From Gremmenia infestans (Eukaryota > Ascomycota > Leotiomycetes > Helotiales > Hamatocanthoscyphaceae): DNA of 64,000 nucleotides. Positions 59,272-64,000 of this stretch are shown here, piece after piece (the first letter of the stretch is position 1; each line of letters starts with the position of its first letter). The position numbers and the translations under genes were made by a program. The notes beneath the pieces are model-generated. The model ran no database searches and was not told where the DNA came from. It worked only from the letters and a program-made list of their open reading frames with translations. Location: the NCBI GenBank assembly GCA_032629725.1, contig JAFEVB010000005.1:868001-932000 (forward strand), read 5' to 3'.

Positions 59272-60339
59272 TCATTCATCCCAAACTTTCCCCTTCGAAA
59301 GTTCCATCAACGTTCCCAGCGTAAGCAGCACAGCCATCTCCCACAGGCAGCCACAGCTCTTCCTAAACAAAAGCTGACCCTTGACTCCATCCGCGATCTT
59401 CTTCGCATCCGTTTCCTGGATGAATTCGGCATACATTTCTTTCCTTGTTGGACAGACCAACTTCATCCGCGCACGCGAAGACACTTGTTCCCACACAAAT
59501 TCAGCTTCCAATCCCCAAGCCGGGGGAGGATTGGAGAATGAGTCGTGCTTTTTGTGTTTCTCTGTATGCGGCTCGGAGCTCTCTGCCTTGGTGGGTACAT
59601 ATACTGGGAGAACTTGGTATTTTTCTTTCGAACTAGTGGCCGGATCGTACTCCGGAGGTGGCCTGCTTTCCTCGTAAGGCGGTGGTGGGACGTCGTCGTG
59701 AGTACTTTTCTTATTCAGAGCTCGCACTACTGCCACCGCGTTGTCCACTTTCTTCGCACGAACGGCATTCTCATCTGAGTTATCCTCCAACGACGTGTTC
59801 TCTGATTGATCTGAGGAATTCTCGCGATCAAAGAGCGACACTTCCATGGACCACCTTGCGAGAATAAGCTTTGGCTGGAATGAAGCCTGTACAAAGACTC
59901 GAATGTCGCTTTCCAAATCTACCTCGAGGAGTTTCTGAGTTTGTCCGTCGGGAAACTCTCTTTCGAAAATAGTGTTGCCAACTTCGCGGCCATCAAATAC
60001 CCGTTGCAGTATCATGGAGACGTTCTCCAGCACGGGATTGAACACCCTCTCATCATGAATAAAAATAAGATACAGCGCCGGCATCAAAGGATGTAAATGG
60101 TATGAATATCTGGTAGGATTGTCGGGGTCGACGATCAGGTGCATGCGTGATAGGCGATCTGGGGCTTTGAATTTGGGCAATATGATTTCGGGCTCTTTGC
60201 CTTTGCCTTTGCCTTTGATCTTACGGATTAGCCGATCCATGGATCGTAATCGTACATGCGCATCTTCAATAGGCGATGGGTTGGACGCTGATATCCGTCC
60301 AAATATTGCACATGTTGTGGCGGATTGAAGTAAGAACAC
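59272..60339 (-). CDS. Hypothetical protein with tandem PPxY motifs
   Basis: Single exon, 355 aa, ending at 59272. No catalytic domain is recognised. The first 160 residues form a mixed, arrestin-reminiscent globular region including SRMHLIVDPDNPTRYSY and VFVQASFQPKLIL. Residues 170-245 are acidic, then proline-rich with PPPPYEESRPPPEYDP (PPPY at 219-222, PPEY at 228-231), motifs that bind WW domains of Nedd4/Rsp5-type ubiquitin ligases. A conserved-looking C-terminal part (AWGLEAEFVWEQVS, then CGCLWEMAVLLTLG, weakly hydrophobic) follows. It could be a ubiquitin-ligase adaptor, which is inference. The next gene on this strand starts at 61729. Confidence 0.75.
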   Translation of the reverse strand: MFLLQSATTCAIFGRISASNPSPIEDAHVRLRSMDRLIRKIKGKGKGKEPEIILPKFKAPDRLSRMHLIVDPDNPTRYSYHLHPLMPALYLIFIHDERVFNPVLENVSMILQRVFDGREVGNTIFEREFPDGQTQKLLEVDLESDIRVFVQASFQPKLILARWSMEVSLFDRENSSDQSENTSLEDNSDENAVRAKKVDNAVAVVRALNKKSTHDDVPPPPYEESRPPPEYDPATSSKEKYQVLPVYVPTKAESSEPHTEKHKKHDSFSNPPPAWGLEAEFVWEQVSSRARMKLVCPTRKEMYAEFIQETDAKKIADGVKGQLLFRKSCGCLWEMAVLLTLGTLMELSKGKVWDE

Positions 60340-60928
60340 TTTGGAAGTGAAGTGGTTCGATTACGTGAAGATCAGCCTGGTCGAAGCCTTTATTAAATCC
60401 GCTTTAGGCAAATACAACCGGGTCCCTGCTTGAAGGATCTTGTGCAACACCATCAATCAACTTCAGAAAATGACGGTATTAGATTAACTTTTCAAGGTGC
60501 ATGGTTTCGACCTTATAGGCATTTCCATAGCACAATCTTAATACTTAGCTAGATCCGTCAGCAGGATCATAGTTTTTGCCATGTGGTTGCGTGTGCTTCT
60601 CGAAGGTATGGGATGGAAGTATAAATACTGTCAATTGTAGAGAATGGCAGTTTGAGATGTTGGCATTATGGTATTGGTTGCAATAGCTCATAGTGTTTGT
60701 CTACCTATGTAACTTGGGGATGCAAAGTTTATCTGCCCTTGTCAAACATTTGAAGACGCTGTGATGTCACCGGGAAACCTTTATTCCTCGGTGACTTTAA
60801 TCATCTAGGTAGTGAAGACCTATCGTGATGACGCCTGTCAATGTTGCGTTTCGTGGGGTCTTCGAAGCGGCATACTCATCATAAGTGCTTGGGTGTTCTT
60901 TGATTTAAGACATAGCTTATTTTTGAGA
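60340..60928. other. Intergenic
   Basis: 589 bp holding the promoter of the PPxY protein gene and the 3' flank of the MMTAG2-like gene. Plus-strand open frames overlapping 60812-61654 are antisense shadows of the Arg/Ser-rich gene. Confidence 0.5.
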
Positions 60929-61729
60929 TCACCGTCGCCTATCGAAATCTTTTTCTCTTCTATGCTCCCGCGGATCTGGCGAACGGCTCCGTCGGGGCTT
61001 GTAATCCGAGTGTCGTCTTCGCTCTTCACCTTCTGGCCTCCGCCTGTGCCTATCCAGGCTGCGACTTCTGTGTCTCCGCTCACGTCTCTCGACACTTCGA
61101 CTTCGGTCCCGCTCGTCATGTCTTCGTCTGTGTCGATGTCTGTCTCCACTCCTCGACCGATGCCGATGCTTTCTGTGTTTCCTCTCCCGACTCCTGCTTC
61201 TATCGTCCCGCTTTCGTTCTTTCTCTCCGGTCTTACCAGCCAGCCCACCCTGTCCAGGCTCTGTAGCTCCGAGTTCCATAACAGCCTCACCCATAGTCTT
61301 CCCCACAAAACTCCCAAATGCCTTTCCCCCTCTCCCAACATCATCCCCTTCTTCCTCTCCCACTTCCGTCTCCTTAACCATCCGATTCACTTCCCGCACA
61401 CTGATAGCATTCACGCCCGTGGGCCCTCTATCCGCAACCGGCAGACCCAGAGCCCTAGACATGGCATCCTCCTCCGCCTCCTTTATTCTCTTGACCTCTT
61501 CCTTCCTCTCCCTAATCTCCTTTTCTTGGGCCGTCTCTCCATTCTCGCCTTTCTCGTCATCGCCCTTCGCATACCAGTTCAAATCGCGTCCTTTCTGCCA
61601 GCGTCCAACGGGTGCCATGAGGGAGTGGCCCAGGTAGTTTTCGCGGTGCTGTGAGGTGCTGACTTCGTCCCAAGAGAAGTTTACCCCGCCACGCGACCCC
61701 GACTTGCGGATCGAGGAGAGGAGGTCCAT
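60929..61729 (-). CDS. MMTAG2-like nuclear RS-tailed protein
   Basis: Single exon, 266 aa. The N-terminus carries the MMtag domain (PF10159): SRGGVNFSWDEVSTSQHREN at about residues 12-31, followed by NYLGHSLMAPVGRWQKGRDL and NWYAKG. This block is conserved from fungi to the human multiple-myeloma tumour-associated protein 2. A charged coiled-coil-like region (EKEIRERKEEVKRIKEAEED) follows, and from about residue 165 a long Arg/Ser/His/Asp-rich tail with many RSRS repeats, typical of nuclear proteins linked to splicing. The exact function is not established. No intron needed. The start is set by the first ATG before the domain. Confidence 0.9.
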   Translation of the reverse strand: MDLLSSIRKSGSRGGVNFSWDEVSTSQHRENYLGHSLMAPVGRWQKGRDLNWYAKGDDEKGENGETAQEKEIRERKEEVKRIKEAEEDAMSRALGLPVADRGPTGVNAISVREVNRMVKETEVGEEEGDDVGRGGKAFGSFVGKTMGEAVMELGATEPGQGGLAGKTGEKERKRDDRSRSRERKHRKHRHRSRSGDRHRHRRRHDERDRSRSVERRERRHRSRSLDRHRRRPEGEERRRHSDYKPRRSRSPDPREHRREKDFDRRR

Positions 61730-62561
61730 GGTCGTCGGGTCGAGAGGTGTGCAGGGGTGTCTTATTGATAGGTGTGTATACCATTCGGGTGTAGGTATGC
61801 TGATGGGTTTTCGGGAGAGGGGGAGAGGCTGCGTTGGGTAGGGCTCAAGAGGTTGGGGAATGATAAATGAGTTTGGAAGCTTGATGAAAGTGGCTCCAAC
61901 TTAATTGAGTCACGTGCTAACCTAAATACGTCCCCTTTTATTCGGCAATATTATTCTCCACATTTGTCCCCTCAATCATCAAGTGAAGGCTGACGCGTCC
62001 TGGAAAGCTAGTCTTTACACTATAAATATCTTATTCTCCAATTGATAAATCCTAATTATCCAGCAGCAGCAATCATGGGCACTAAGTTAGTGCTTCACGG
62101 AAATTGATTTTTAAAAGATTGCAGAACTTGGTCGGAAGTCAGCAGAAGACTATACCAGGTTTAAGACCATTTCTAGATTTTCCCTCTGAATCAGATTATC
62201 CTTATCTCCTTTTCTCTCTATTTGCTATAACTGGACCGTCTATTGCTTCTAGAGTTTTTACCCGTTCAGAGAATGTCATATGCATCATGCTCAAGCTTTG
62301 AATCAATTATGTCCTCCGTTTTGACTTGACCAGATCATATATGCCTTGGACGAAGTCCGTCTCCTCTCCATACCTCTAAATATGTTCCCGCTTTGGGGAA
62401 GGTCGATGTCATCGCATATCTCGAGGATGCACTCCGCCGAAGGGTAGCCCTTTTTCTGTACTCCAAAACCAAAGTCAAATGAAATCTATTGTGTTGTGCT
62501 CTAATCAAAGGGTATATCGCTTTGCTAGCCCAAGTAGTGTCTGTATGCGGTCAAAATGCAA
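61730..62561. other. Intergenic between MMTAG2-like and GH47 genes
   Basis: 832 bp without a called gene. Plus-strand fragments at 62330-62500 (YALDEVRLLSIPL, then in another frame DVIAYLEDALRRRVALFL) look like eroded coding sequence but cannot be assigned. Confidence 0.4.
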
Positions 62562-64000
62562 TTACTTTAATCGTTTCAATGGATGGGCCTCCGTGTTCAG
62601 TACATAATCATCCAAGGAGATCAGATCTGGTGGAGAAAACACCAGGTAAAAATACTTGAGTGTCTCTGATAACCAGAAGCTCTAGGGAAATTTGTTAGTA
62701 CCAAAAGCAAAACAGTTTTGTGTTTGCAAGCTTACCTCCATGGAATCTGTCTTTTTTGGTGGTTCCCCACTAACAGTCACATCTTCAATCCTAGCATTTC
62801 CAAACTCCGTTTCAGTAGCATTTTGAATCGCTTGAAACATATTCCATGCGGCGTCCCTGAATTCCACTAATCCTGTGATGCGGTATAAGAGGAAAACGCT
62901 CTCGATGGCTTCTGGCCGGAGAAGGTACGATGGATCACGAGCGTTCTTGAATCCTTTCGGGAGATTGTGATCTCCATCCAGTTCCCACATCTCTTCGTCC
63001 CATGCACAACCATCCAATGTTTCGCAAGGGAACATATTGAAGATTTCGGGCATGATGCCTGTTGGGAAAGCAGCATATGCATAGCTGCAGCCCCTGGCCA
63101 GTCTCACTCCCAAATCGACATGGTCGTCGCGGCCAAAAAGCCGCCCGCTCAGAGCATACATGCCTCCAGCAAAACAGCTCAAGTGTTGTCCTTCTGGTAC
63201 CAAGTCTATGCCTCCGTCCTCATTTACTCTTATTCTGCCTGCAAATAGAATATCTTCCTCGTCGGCGAGCATAGGTCGAAACAAAGCGTTTTTCTTGATT
63301 GTGTCCAGTGACGATATGGCCAATTTCTCATACACCGGGTTTAGCCCACCCATAAGGGCATGCATTTTCGGGAAATATTCATATAGGGAGTCTGCCAGAG
63401 CGCCAATGGAAAATTCACGCAGATTGAATCCCTCGTTTCGCGAGTCGATCATCGTGGGCCACATTCCGGGTATCTGGGTCGTGCTTTGATGCCTCTCAAT
63501 CAGATCTGTGATTCGCGAGATGGCAGCATAGTATTTGGGGTCCTTTGTGATTTGTGATAATCGAGTGAACTCCAGAGAGAGGGAACCTGGTGAAGCAATC
63601 GGACCATGGCTGTCCGCTTCTAGCTCCCCTGCCTTTGCTTTCTCAAAGTCGAGCCAAAAGGGTGGCATCCCATTGGGGGTATCAAACCCCGCATAGAGCA
63701 TGTCCCCAAGCTCAATAGCCTTGTCCAATAAGACCTGCGAATTACTCAAATCATACGCTGATACAAGTCCCCCAAGATGGCGGATGGTCGTTTCGAATAT
63801 GTTGCAAGAGGTGTTGTTCGTGTAGTTCCAATCAATGGTAGCTACGGCAGCCACCGCGTCCTTGAACTCAGCCTCCAGTCTCATAATCCACAGAGTATCC
63901 AGGCTATCAATCAACGTTGCAGCCCATCCTCCGAATGTGTCTTTGCTGCCCCCAGATAGGGGCATAAGTTCATCTCGCATCCAAGCATGCTCTTTGTAAG
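62562..64000 (-). CDS. GH47 class I alpha-1,2-mannosidase (5' end outside window)
   Basis: Minus strand: the large exon runs from beyond 64000 to 62736, then a 54-bp intron (GTAAGC...CTAG), then the last exon at 62681-62562. The first codons in view read YKEHAWMRDELMPLSGGSKD, so the exon continues past the edge, and the true start, with an expected signal anchor, is missing. Family landmarks: TFGGWAATLIDSLDTLWIM, GGLVSAYDLS, SLSLEFTRLSQITKDPKYY, HLSCFAGGMYALSGRLFGR, RPEAIESVFLLYRITG, and the final VLNTEAHPL whose Thr coordinates the catalytic Ca2+. A Cys pair sits in CETLDGC. These enzymes trim mannose from N-glycans in the ER/Golgi or are secreted. Only splicing brings in the essential NTEAHP end; without it the frame would stop early. 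Confidence 0.95.

Noticed and set aside
60812..61654. 280-codon plus-strand open frame opposite the MMTAG2-like gene
   Set aside because: It is the antisense shadow of an Arg/Ser-rich coding sequence; its Ser/Pro/Leu-rich composition is what the complement of RS codons gives.

Overview
The window is nuclear DNA of a filamentous ascomycete (Pezizomycotina). The signs are introns of about 45-110 bp with GT...AG borders, genes for a HET-domain protein, a PTH11/rhodopsin-type receptor, a Zn2Cys6-type regulator, Med6 and a GH47 mannosidase, one dispersed 5S rRNA gene, and AT-rich transposon relics carrying the C-to-T signature of repeat-induced point mutation (RIP). I cannot name the species.

Layout: 0-5.4 kb holds the 3' part of a fungal transcription factor, a 14-TM DHA2 exporter and a short-chain dehydrogenase, which looks like the edge of a small metabolite cluster. 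6.5-8.6 kb holds an OTT_1508-type deaminase-like gene and a beta-carbonic anhydrase with an apparent C8 frameshift. 9.5-14.6 kb is a divergent pair, a TauD-type Fe(II)/2-oxoglutarate dioxygenase and a 20-exon Dal5-family permease, plausibly for sulfonate use. 15-21 kb holds broken genes: an unrecognised small protein, a rhodopsin-type receptor with one nonsense codon, and a membrane protein with a frameshift. 22.9-31.1 kb holds med6, a 5S rRNA, an AMID-like flavoprotein and a second TauD paralogue that shares all eight intron positions of the first.

31.6-49.6 kb is one block of strongly RIP-mutated DNA. It is a Ty3/gypsy retroelement with 183-bp terminal repeats, split by a younger gypsy element (41.5-48.1 kb) with 177-bp terminal repeats. 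Both are coded on the minus strand, and their reverse transcriptases are still readable as relics.

49.6-64 kb: a sugar-transporter pseudogene, an intact HET gene with a RIP-mutated Tc1/mariner element inserted 65 bp beyond its stop, a P450 with one frameshift, a glutathione S-transferase remnant, a PPxY protein, an MMTAG2-like RS-tailed protein, and a GH47 alpha-mannosidase running off the right edge.

Exon structures were built by eye from splice consensus and reading-frame continuity. No alignment or transcript data were used. Several single-base lesions could be either real gene decay or assembly indels.
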